Shown here piece after piece: positions 1 to 8,451 of a DNA stretch of 64,000 nt; within the stretch, counting starts at the first letter, position 1; each line of letters starts with the position of its first letter. Source of the stretch: Hungatella sp. (GTDB lineage: Bacteria > Bacillota > Clostridia > Lachnospirales > Lachnospiraceae); the NCBI GenBank assembly GCA_022792815.1, contig JAAWBS010000046.1, forward strand, positions 1-64,000. Reading direction: 5' to 3'. Position numbers and translations under genes: made by a program. The notes below the pieces were generated by a model, which saw only the letters and a list, made by a program, of their open reading frames with translations, was not told the DNA's origin and did not search any database.

Positions 1-1
1 A

Positions 2-454
2 ATGATAGAGGCAACGAGCTGTGGCGGTGTGGTTATTTTTCGAGGCAAGATTCTTGTATTGTATAAGAATTATAAGAACAAATACGAGGGTTGGGTTTTA
101 CCGAAAGGAACTGTGGAGGAAGGAGAAGAGTATAAGGAGACAGCCTTGCGGGAGGTGAAGGAGGAGACCGGTGTGACAGCCTCCATCATCAAGTACATCG
201 GCAAGAGCCAGTATTCCTTTAACACGCCTCAGGATATGGTGGAGAAAGACGTCCACTGGTATCTGATGATGGCAGACAGCTACTACAGTAAACCACAACG
301 TGAGGAGTATTTTATGGACTCCGGATACTATAAGTTCTATGAGGCCTACCATCTGCTGAAGTTTTCCAATGAGAAGCAGATCCTGGAGAAGGCGTACAAC
401 GAATATTTAGAACTGAAGAAGAACAACCTGTGGGGGTCGAAAAAGTATTTTTAG
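2..454 (+). CDS. NUDIX hydrolase
   Basis: ORF with Nudix-box-like GTVEEGEEYKETALREVKEETGV; start may lie upstream of the window edge. Confidence 0.9.
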   Translation: MIEATSCGGVVIFRGKILVLYKNYKNKYEGWVLPKGTVEEGEEYKETALREVKEETGVTASIIKYIGKSQYSFNTPQDMVEKDVHWYLMMADSYYSKPQREEYFMDSGYYKFYEAYHLLKFSNEKQILEKAYNEYLELKKNNLWGSKKYF

Positions 455-462
455 GAAAAAGG

Positions 463-501
463 GCCGCTTCTGGTCAAGGCAGATCAGAGGCGGCACTTTT
501 T
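463..501 (+). terminator. Rho-independent terminator
   Basis: GCCGCTTCTG...CAGAGGCGGC stem followed by TTTTT. Confidence 0.75.
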
Positions 502-688
502 GTGTACACAGACCCCGAAAGGAGGTCTGCCAGCAGAGCGGACCAAGGCCCGGCGCGCGGGCAGGGAAGGGGCAGGAGATCATCTCTTCTATAAAATTGA
601 TCTATTTTTAACATTTATGTAATAAATGTAAAAAAGTGGACATAATTTATTATAGACGCGAAGACAATCGTGGAAGGAGAGATGGTTT

Positions 689-1483
689 ATGAGAAGGGAC
701 AAGATTGTGAAAGCGATGATGTCGGCTGTGGTCATGGTGTCCATGACAGCGATTTCCGCTCAGGCGGAGGGTTACGGGGAGGAGGCCCGGCAGCCGGAGG
801 CGGTGGAGGCTGCAGGAAAGAAAGAGGCCTGCGGCGACGGGACGGAGGAGCCTTTAAAAAGACCTAAGGGACCTGGCGAGGTTTCACAGGAGGAGGAGAT
901 AGAAGAGACCCGGTGGGAAGAAAGCGGGGAAGAGGGGGAAGAAGAGGAGCGCGAAGAACTCTCCCCGGAGAACACGTTGGAGGGGAACCTGGAGGAGGAA
1001 GCCATATATCGGCCTCATGATGGGACAGGCGGAGGTCCGGGGGAGGTGGAATGGCAGACCGAAGAGACGGAGGAGACCACGGAATACGGGCCTCATGTCA
1101 TCCTTGAGCAGGAGACGGAAACCGAGAAGGCAGTGCAGTCGTATACTGATGAAGATCTCTATATCCTGGCTCACGCCATCTGCGGGGAGGGCCAGTGCTG
1201 TCCTGACGAGGAACAGCTCTACATCGGTTCCGTGATTCTGAACCGGAAGAATCACGGGGCCTACCCCAACACCATAGAGGGAGTCGTGTTCCAGAGAGGC
1301 CAGTATGCTTGTACCTGGGACGGCAATTATTACCGGGAGCCGACGGAGGCCAACTGGCGCAACGCCCGGTGGCTTCTGGAAAACGGAAGCATCCTGCCGG
1401 GGAATGTGGTCTACCAGGCCGGATTTCGCCAGGGAAGCGGGGTGTACCTGCAGACCCGGTATCACAAGTACTGTTACCGATAG
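689..1483 (+). CDS. Secreted cell-wall hydrolase, SleB-like C-terminal domain with acidic linker
   Basis: Signal-peptide-like N-terminus; C-terminal LYILAHAICGEGQ...GSVILNR...GVVFQRGQYACTW typical of hydrolase_2/SleB domain; Glu-rich linker. Confidence 0.8.
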   Translation: MRRDKIVKAMMSAVVMVSMTAISAQAEGYGEEARQPEAVEAAGKKEACGDGTEEPLKRPKGPGEVSQEEEIEETRWEESGEEGEEEEREELSPENTLEGNLEEEAIYRPHDGTGGGPGEVEWQTEETEETTEYGPHVILEQETETEKAVQSYTDEDLYILAHAICGEGQCCPDEEQLYIGSVILNRKNHGAYPNTIEGVVFQRGQYACTWDGNYYREPTEANWRNARWLLENGSILPGNVVYQAGFRQGSGVYLQTRYHKYCYR

Positions 1484-1564
1484 AGCAGAAGCCATGGCTT
1501 ACAAGATTATGATCAAAGTAATGTACTAAAATCATATTGTGAAAACAAAAAAATGCAGTAAAAT

Positions 1565-1684
1565 ATGTCGCAAGGAGGGACCCATCGCAGATGGGAGGAT
1601 CCCTTACGACCTGCGTGCGCCTCAGCGCACTACCCCCCAATGTCGCAAGGAGGTTCAATCTATCGCAGATGGAAAGGAAGATCC
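1565..1684 (+). repeat. Two imperfect copies of TGTCGCAAGGAGG...ATCGCAGATGG..(G)GATCC in the M32 gene leader
   Basis: Copies at 1565-1602 and 1640-1684, separated by GTGCGC-ctca-GCGCAC hairpin. Confidence 0.75.
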
Positions 1685-1723
1685 AAAATAAGTGAGACGG
1701 AAAGAGAAGAGGAGATTATAATT

Positions 1724-3214
1724 ATGAAAAAAGCCTACGAACAGCTGCAGACTTACTTAGAGAGGGCCCAGGCGTTTCAGACTGCCAGAGTCCTGTTTGA
1801 ATGGGACAATGAGACCCTGGCCCCTAAGGCGGCAGGCCCCAACACCTCCAAGGTGGTGGGAACTCTGTCAAGTGAATATTTTTCCGTGATCACGGATCCG
1901 GAAGTTAAGAGGCTGGCAGAGGAGTGCAAAGAGGAAGCCTTGACCGAGACGGAGAAGGCCATCGTGAGGGAGTTGACGGAGGAGATCGAGAAGCTGGAGC
2001 GGGTTCCGGCAAAGGAGTACCGGGAGTTCTCCGAGCTGACATCCGAGAGCGCCAGGATCTGGGCGGAGGCCAGGAAGAACAAGGATTTCGAGAGTTTTGC
2101 CCCTACACTTAGAAAGCTGGTGGAGTACACGAAAAAATTTGCCTCCTACCGGGCAGGGGAGGGACAGAAGCTGTATGACGTGCTGCTGGATGACTATGAG
2201 AAGGGATTTGACATGAAGGCTCTGGATCAGTTTTTCGGCACCCTGAAGGATCAGCTGGTTCCGTTTTTAAAGAGGCTTACAGAGAGCGGTGGAACGGTAG
2301 ATGACAGCTTTCTTGCGGGAGACTACAGTGAGAAGGATCAGGAGGCTGTCGGCAGATTCTTTGCGGAGTATGTGGGATTTGATTTTGATCGGGGAGTCAT
2401 GGCCGTCAGCGCCCATCCCTTTACCACCAATCTCCACAATAAGGATGTGCGGATCACCACCAGCTATAATGACCATGTGGATGATTCCCTGTTTTCCGTG
2501 ATCCACGAGTCGGGACATGCCATCTATGAGATGGGGATCCCCGATGAGCTGACCCAGACTCTGGTGGGAACAGGGGCTTCCATGGGCATGCATGAGTCTC
2601 AGTCCCGGTTTTTTGAGAACATCATCGGAAGAAACAGGGCTTTTTGGGTTCCGGTCTACGAGAAACTTAAGAGCCGATTCCCCGGACAGCTGGGTGAGGT
2701 GTCTTTAGACAGGTTTGTGAAAGCCATCAACAAGGTGGAGCCAAGTCTGATCCGCACCCAGGCCGACGAGCTGACCTACAGCCTTCATGTGTTGATTCGA
2801 TACGAGATCGAGAAGATGCTCATCGAGGAGGACTTGGATGTGGAAGAACTGCCTCGGATCTGGGCGGACAAATACGAAGAGTATCTGGGGGTTCGCCCCC
2901 GGGATGTGGCTGAGGGCGTGTTGCAGGACATCCACTGGTCTCAGGGGTCTTTCGGATATTTCCCGTCCTACGCCTTAGGAAGCGCCTTCGGAGCCCAGCT
3001 TTACGCCTATATGAGAAAGAAGATGGATTTTGAGGGGCTTTTGGAGAGCGGGCGGATTGGCGAGATCCGAGAGTTCCTCAGAGAGAACATCCATAAATAC
3101 GGTAAGTTAAAGACCAGCCGCCAGTTCCTCAAAGACGTGACAGGGGAAGACTTTAACCCCCGGTATTATGTGGACTACCTGACGGACAAGTACGGGAAGC
3201 TGTATGGACTATAG
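1724..3214 (+). CDS. Carboxypeptidase M32
   Basis: HESGHAIYEMG (HExxH variant), M32 family sequence; start placed at MKKAYEQLQ inside ORF 1565..3214. Confidence 0.93.
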   Translation: MKKAYEQLQTYLERAQAFQTARVLFEWDNETLAPKAAGPNTSKVVGTLSSEYFSVITDPEVKRLAEECKEEALTETEKAIVRELTEEIEKLERVPAKEYREFSELTSESARIWAEARKNKDFESFAPTLRKLVEYTKKFASYRAGEGQKLYDVLLDDYEKGFDMKALDQFFGTLKDQLVPFLKRLTESGGTVDDSFLAGDYSEKDQEAVGRFFAEYVGFDFDRGVMAVSAHPFTTNLHNKDVRITTSYNDHVDDSLFSVIHESGHAIYEMGIPDELTQTLVGTGASMGMHESQSRFFENIIGRNRAFWVPVYEKLKSRFPGQLGEVSLDRFVKAINKVEPSLIRTQADELTYSLHVLIRYEIEKMLIEEDLDVEELPRIWADKYEEYLGVRPRDVAEGVLQDIHWSQGSFGYFPSYALGSAFGAQLYAYMRKKMDFEGLLESGRIGEIREFLRENIHKYGKLKTSRQFLKDVTGEDFNPRYYVDYLTDKYGKLYGL

Positions 3215-3308
3215 ACCTGTAATTTGCGGCATATTACCGGATTTTTGCGGGGGAGTTCTGAAAAGTACGGTACATTGTATCACATTGTCCTGAGACTCTC
3301 TGTTTCCC

Positions 3309-3337
3309 TTGATTTGCCATATGCCAATGAGTATAAT
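3309..3337 (+). promoter_or_regulatory. Sigma-A-like promoter
   Basis: TTGATT-17 bp-TATAAT upstream of the 3373 CDS. Confidence 0.7.
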
Positions 3338-3372
3338 GAAGGTACTATTTCGCGTATAAGGAGTGAGGGAGT

Positions 3373-4059
3373 ATGAGAGTTCAAATTTATGATACCTATG
3401 AGGAGATGAGCAGGGCAGCGGCAGACTTAGTAGCGGCGCAGCTTCTGCAGAAACCAAACTGCCACTTAGGGCTGACAGCGGGGAGCACGCCGGTGGGATT
3501 GTGTGCGGAGCTGGTAAAACTGTACAAAGATCATCGGGTCTCTTTCTCTGAGTGTACCCTCTATAACCTGGAGGAGATGGCAGATGTCCCGCCGGAGGAT
3601 CCCACGGCCTTGAGAAACAGCTTTTTCCACCCCCATCTGCTGGACCATGTGGATGCAGACGACAGCCAGCTGAAGATGCCGGACGGGTTTGCCGACGGTC
3701 TCGAGGAGGCGTGCAAAAAGTATGATGCCCTTATGGACAGCCTGCCGGAGGGACGGCTGGACATGCAGATCTTGGGAATCGGAGCCGATGCCCACATCGG
3801 CATGAACCTTCCCAATGAGAAGCTGACTCCGGAGGCCCATGTGGTACACAGCAGGAAAGGAAACCCCATATGCGCCATGGGTGTGCGCCACATCCTCCTG
3901 TCAAAGAGGATCATCATGATCGCCAACGGGGAGGCAAAGGCAGACGCGGTGGCGGCTATGTGCCATGGCCCGGTCACCACGCTGGCTCCGGCATCCCTGC
4001 TGCAGCTTCACCCGGATGTGGTGGTGCTTCTGGACAAGCCGGCAGCTTCCAAGCTGTAG
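3373..4059 (+). CDS. Glucosamine-6-phosphate deaminase (NagB)-family protein, divergent active site
   Basis: LGLTAGSTPVGLCAEL and ILGIGADAHIGMNLP motifs; see finding on active-site residues. Confidence 0.75.
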   Translation: MRVQIYDTYEEMSRAAADLVAAQLLQKPNCHLGLTAGSTPVGLCAELVKLYKDHRVSFSECTLYNLEEMADVPPEDPTALRNSFFHPHLLDHVDADDSQLKMPDGFADGLEEACKKYDALMDSLPEGRLDMQILGIGADAHIGMNLPNEKLTPEAHVVHSRKGNPICAMGVRHILLSKRIIMIANGEAKADAVAAMCHGPVTTLAPASLLQLHPDVVVLLDKPAASKL

Positions 4060-4083
4060 GCCGTCGGGCAGTGGTCTGTGACA

Positions 4084-4129
4084 GAAAATCCCCTCAGGTT
4101 CCCGGTGCGGGAATCCGAGGGGATTTTTG
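4084..4129 (+). terminator. Rho-independent terminator
   Basis: AAAATCCCCTCAGGTTCCCGgtgcGGGAATCCGAGGGGATTTTT. Confidence 0.85.
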
Positions 4130-4138
4130 CGAAAAGGT

Positions 4139-4954
4139 TTAGTTTTCCAGATAGTAATTAAGCTCTGCCCCGATGAGGAGGATACAGATACAGATATACA
4201 GCCACAGCATCAGCACGACCACGGCGGTAAGGCTTCCGTACATATAGGAATAGTTGCTGAAATTGTTAAAATAGATGGAAAACAGGGCGGAGAACACGAT
4301 CCATCCCAGGGTGGAAAACAAAGCCCCCGGAAGCTGACTTCTGGGACTGTGTTTGCGCACCGGCACCAGGGTGTAAAGTCCGGTGAACACCGTGACCAGG
4401 ACAGCCAGCGCCAGGAAGGAGCGGAGGCTGATCACATACCTGGTAAAGGTGGAGGCCATGGGAAATACCCGCAGGATCATCCGCTGGATACTGGTTCCCA
4501 GCACCAGAAGTACCATGCTGGCCGCGCTGGCCACCACAAAGAGGATGGTATAACCGGAGCAGATCAGTCTTCGGATCAGATATCCTCTGGGCTGAGGGCT
4601 TTCGTAGACACGGTTTAATCCCCTCTCGATGCCCATCATCCCACGGGAGGCAGACCAGATGGCGACCACGGCGGAGATGGACACCATGGTGGCAGGGGAT
4701 TTGCTGTACAGGTCATCTACGATGCTGATGACTAAGGCATCCAGCATATCCGGCATGACGGTCACCAGAAGCTCTAAGAGATCCGACTTATTTACTGCCG
4801 GGATAAACTGAATCAGCGTCAGCAGAAGCATAATAAAAGGGAAGAATGAGATTACGATAAAAAATGATGCCTGGGCGGCATATACCGTAACCTCATCTTT
4901 TTTATATTTGTCAAAGATCCGTTTTCCGTCCACTAAAAGAGAAATCATCGCCAC
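4139..4954 (-). CDS. YihY/BrkB family membrane protein
   Basis: Multi-TM protein with YihY-type sequence (ASFFIVISFFPFIMLLLTL; LPGALFSTLGWIVFSALFSIYFNNFSNYSYMYGSLTAVVVLMLWLYICICILLIGAELNYYL). Confidence 0.88.
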   Translation of the reverse strand: MAMISLLVDGKRIFDKYKKDEVTVYAAQASFFIVISFFPFIMLLLTLIQFIPAVNKSDLLELLVTVMPDMLDALVISIVDDLYSKSPATMVSISAVVAIWSASRGMMGIERGLNRVYESPQPRGYLIRRLICSGYTILFVVASAASMVLLVLGTSIQRMILRVFPMASTFTRYVISLRSFLALAVLVTVFTGLYTLVPVRKHSPRSQLPGALFSTLGWIVFSALFSIYFNNFSNYSYMYGSLTAVVVLMLWLYICICILLIGAELNYYLEN

Positions 4955-5189
4955 CTCACCTTTTCTTGTTTTTGCGGGTCTCCAGGTCTAACATGTTCCA
5001 GCAGGCAAGTCAGATTTTAGACCTTTTGTCCCTGGTATCATGATATTATCATGAGTCCGGGAAAATGGCAAGGATGGGAAAAAAATTGAGGCGGGCGGGT
5101 CAGATATTTCTTGAAACCATGATGGAAAGAGAGTATACTGTCTGAAAAGAAACCGGCTGATGTATCAGAACAGAGAATCAGGAGATACT

Positions 5190-6089
5190 ATGGAATACAT
5201 TTCGGCAAAGACCATCGTGACTAAGACGAAAGACACCGGGTGGTTCGGCATCGATTACAACATGAATATCTACAAGGGCTGCTGTCATGGCTGTATCTAC
5301 TGTGACAGCCGGTCAGAGTGTTACCAAATCAAGGATTTTGACCGGGTCAGGGCCAAGAAGGATGCGCTGGCGGTGATTCGGGACGATTTGAGGAGAAAAG
5401 TGAAGACCGGAGTGGTAGGCACGGGGGCCATGAGCGATCCCTACAACCCATGGGAGAAGGAGCTTCTGCTGACCAGACACGGGCTGGAGCTTTTGGACGC
5501 TTTCGGGTTCGGCGCGGCCATAGCCACCAAAAGTACCCTCATGATGAGGGATGCAGAGATCCTGGAGAGCATCCGGGAACACTCCCCCGTGCTGTGCAAG
5601 GTGACGGTCACCACTGCAGATGACGAGCTGGCCAGAAAGATCGAGCCGGCGGTGTCCCTGCCTTCCCAGCGTCTGGATATGATCGCCTCCCTGAGCCAGC
5701 GAGGGATTTTTACGGGAATCCTCCTCATGCCGGTGCTGCCGTTTCTGGAGGATCATGAGGACAATGTGCGGACCGTGGTGAGGCGGGCCCATGAAGCCGG
5801 AGCCAGATTTATCTACGGTGCCATGGGCATGACGCTGAGAGGAAACCAGAGAGAGTGGTATTTTGACCGCCTGGAGGAGCTGTTTCCGGGCCGAGGGCTT
5901 CGGGAAGCCTATATGAGACAGTTCGGCAATCAGTACAGCTGCCCCAGCCCGAGGGCCAGAGGACTGTGGAAAGTTTTTTCCGAGGAGTGCAGGAGATACG
6001 GCATACTCTATGAGATGAAAGACATTATCCATGCCTACAGGAGAGGGTATGAGACCACACAGCTGAGTCTGTTTGATACTGATAAGTGA
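5190..6089 (+). CDS. SPL-family radical SAM protein
   Basis: CCHGCIYCDSR (CxxxCxxC), MNIYKGCCHGCIYCD; start at MEYISAK. Confidence 0.88.
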   Translation: MEYISAKTIVTKTKDTGWFGIDYNMNIYKGCCHGCIYCDSRSECYQIKDFDRVRAKKDALAVIRDDLRRKVKTGVVGTGAMSDPYNPWEKELLLTRHGLELLDAFGFGAAIATKSTLMMRDAEILESIREHSPVLCKVTVTTADDELARKIEPAVSLPSQRLDMIASLSQRGIFTGILLMPVLPFLEDHEDNVRTVVRRAHEAGARFIYGAMGMTLRGNQREWYFDRLEELFPGRGLREAYMRQFGNQYSCPSPRARGLWKVFSEECRRYGILYEMKDIIHAYRRGYETTQLSLFDTDK

Positions 6090-6147
6090 TTGCGGAAGTC
6101 AAAGCCAGGAGAATATTCTGACAAGTTTTGGGTTTCACAAATGCCTA
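6083..6147. mobile_element. 65-bp MITE-like element, copy A
   Basis: About 85% identical to 63168-63232, same length, imperfect terminal inverted repeats. Confidence 0.6.
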
Positions 6148-6194
6148 TTATTTTGGTATTCAAAGAAAGAGGGGACATCTGCGTGAGAGGAAAC

Positions 6195-7424
6195 ATGACA
6201 AAATTAGAGAAATATTGGATTCTTTATGATGTGGGCAACTCTGCCTTTGTGCTTTTGGTATCCACCATTTTTCCCATCTATTTTAACTACCTGGCCGCAG
6301 AGGGAGGAGTGTCGGAGGTGGACGCCCTGGCCTACTGGGGCTACGGGGCGTCGATTTCCACGATCCTGGTGGCTTTCATCGGACCGGTGCTCGGAACCGT
6401 GGCGGACACGAAAGGGTACAAGAAGCCTATCTTTACGGCCTGTATGATGGTGGGGGTCCTGGGCTGCGCCGCCCTGGCCCTGCCGGTGTCGTGGACTGTC
6501 TTTCTGGCTGTCTTTGTGGTGGCCAAGGTGGGATATTCATCCAGCCTGATCTTCTATGACGCCATGCTCTCCGACGTGACGAAGCCGGAGCGTATGGATC
6601 AGGTGTCCGCCCAGGGGTACGCCTGGGGCTATATCGGAAGCTGTGTCCCCTTCGTCGTCAGCCTGGTGCTGGTCCTGGGCCACGAAAGCCTGGGGTTCAA
6701 TATGGCCTCCGCCATGGGAGCCGCATTTTGCCTAAATGCCGGGTGGTGGCTGGCAGTGACCATCCCCCTTCTGAGGAACTACAGGCAGATACACGGGGTC
6801 CCGAGACAGAGCCATGTGGTGAGGGAAAGCTTCGGCAGGCTGAGAAGAGTCATAAGAGATATCAGAGGAGACAGGAAGATCTTTCTGTTCCTGGTGGCTT
6901 TTTTCTTTTATATCGACGGGGTGTACACGATCATCGAGATGGCAACGGCCTACGGAAGCGCCATCGGGCTGGACAGCAGGGGACTTCTTTTGGCTCTCCT
7001 GGTGACTCAGATCGTGGCTTTCCCCTGTGCGCTTTTGTTCGGCGTTCTGGCGAAAAGGCAGAGAAATACCACTCTGATCAAGGTCTGCATCGCCAGCTAT
7101 TTCTGTATCGCCCTCTTTGCCATCCAGCTGGACAGGCAGTGGGAGTTCTGGATTCTGGCCGTGTGGGTGGGCATGTTCCAGGGGGGAATCCAGGCGCTCT
7201 CCAGATCGTATTTCGCCAGTATCATCCCGCCGGAGAAGTCGGGGGAGTTCTTCGGCATCTTTGACATCTGCGGAAAGGGAGCTTCTTTCATCGGGACGGC
7301 GCTGGTGGGCGTCATGACTCAGCTGACCCAAAATCCCAGCAGCGGAGTGGGGATGCTGGCTGTCCTGTTTTTCGTCGGTTTTGTGGTGTTCTCCATGGCA
7401 CAGCGGCAGGGGACGTCCTCGTAG
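6195..7424 (+). CDS. MFS transporter (Atg22/UMF1-like)
   Basis: MTKLEKYWILYDVGNSAFVLLVSTIFPIYF; multi-TM; start after AGAGG at MTKLEK. Confidence 0.85.
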   Translation: MTKLEKYWILYDVGNSAFVLLVSTIFPIYFNYLAAEGGVSEVDALAYWGYGASISTILVAFIGPVLGTVADTKGYKKPIFTACMMVGVLGCAALALPVSWTVFLAVFVVAKVGYSSSLIFYDAMLSDVTKPERMDQVSAQGYAWGYIGSCVPFVVSLVLVLGHESLGFNMASAMGAAFCLNAGWWLAVTIPLLRNYRQIHGVPRQSHVVRESFGRLRRVIRDIRGDRKIFLFLVAFFFYIDGVYTIIEMATAYGSAIGLDSRGLLLALLVTQIVAFPCALLFGVLAKRQRNTTLIKVCIASYFCIALFAIQLDRQWEFWILAVWVGMFQGGIQALSRSYFASIIPPEKSGEFFGIFDICGKGASFIGTALVGVMTQLTQNPSSGVGMLAVLFFVGFVVFSMAQRQGTSS

Positions 7425-7434
7425 GAGAGAAGGT

Positions 7435-8334
7435 CTAATCGGCATCGGATTCTTCCCAGCCCTGGTAATGTTCGAAGTAGGCCGCAAATTCTCTGGCAAG
7501 CTGAGATACATAGCCGGTTTTTTTGTGTACGACGGCCATGCGGGTCGCGGTGGAGCGGGAGAGAATGGGATGCCGCTCCAAGCCGCTGCCGATGGAGAGG
7601 TTGCAGATGGTCTCTGGAACCAGAGCCACTCCAAGCCCGGCTCCGGCCCACAGAAGACAGGTTCTGGCATCGTCGTTGCGGCAGAAGATATAAGGCTCCA
7701 GCCCGATACTCTGAAAGGCGGCAAAGAGGATGGCCTCAAAGCGGCGGTAGTAGATCAGAGGTTTACCTGCCAAGTCCGTCAGCTCTATGGCCCGGCCCGG
7801 GGCCAAACCCTGAAAACTGGATGGCGCTCCCACGGCCACAAGAGGTTCCGTGGGGCCGTAACAGCAGTGAAATCCGTCGCTGTTAAAGGGGGTGCGCAGG
7901 ACGGCGCACTCGATGAGACCGTTTTTTAAGTGCTCTAAAAGCTGATAGGTGTTGCCCTCGGTCAGCTCAAATCGGACATCCGGGTAATCACGGCAGAAAT
8001 CCTTTAAAAATGTGCCGGTGAGCATGTGGCCGGAGGAGGAGATGGTGCCCAGCTTTAAGATCCCACGGGCTCCGTTTCGGAATCCATGAAGCTGCCTCTC
8101 GGTGGAATCCATGATCCCCAAGATGTTCTTGGCCCGGTCATAGAGAAAGGTCCCGGCCTGAGTGGGCACCGCCTTTCTGGAGCTTCTGACGAGAAGGGAG
8201 ACACCCAGCTCTTCTTCCAGTGCCATGATCTGTTTGCTCAAAGGGGGCTGCGACAGTCCCAGAGTCTGGGCGGCGGCGGTGAAGCTGCCTGTCTCCACGA
8301 TGGTGACAAAATAGTGTAATTGTTTGGAATTCAT
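7435..8334 (-). CDS. LysR family transcriptional regulator
   Basis: MNSKQLHYFVTIVETGSFTAAAQTLGLSQPPLSKQIMALEEELG. Confidence 0.93.
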   Translation of the reverse strand: MNSKQLHYFVTIVETGSFTAAAQTLGLSQPPLSKQIMALEEELGVSLLVRSSRKAVPTQAGTFLYDRAKNILGIMDSTERQLHGFRNGARGILKLGTISSSGHMLTGTFLKDFCRDYPDVRFELTEGNTYQLLEHLKNGLIECAVLRTPFNSDGFHCCYGPTEPLVAVGAPSSFQGLAPGRAIELTDLAGKPLIYYRRFEAILFAAFQSIGLEPYIFCRNDDARTCLLWAGAGLGVALVPETICNLSIGSGLERHPILSRSTATRMAVVHKKTGYVSQLAREFAAYFEHYQGWEESDAD

Positions 8335-8451
8335 AAAAACCCTTTCCGCAGATAAGCATTCTTTGGAGAAATCTCTCTTGCGCATATTATACCATAATGA
8401 TATAATAACACAATCTATTATTTGCAAAAAATATAGTAGGGAGGATTCCAT

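Noticed and set aside
884-1658. Minus-strand ORFs over the SleB-like gene
   Set aside because: Shadow ORFs of a Glu-rich coding sequence
4127-4618. 163-aa plus-strand ORF
   Set aside because: Antisense to the YihY/BrkB gene, hydrophilic low-complexity translation
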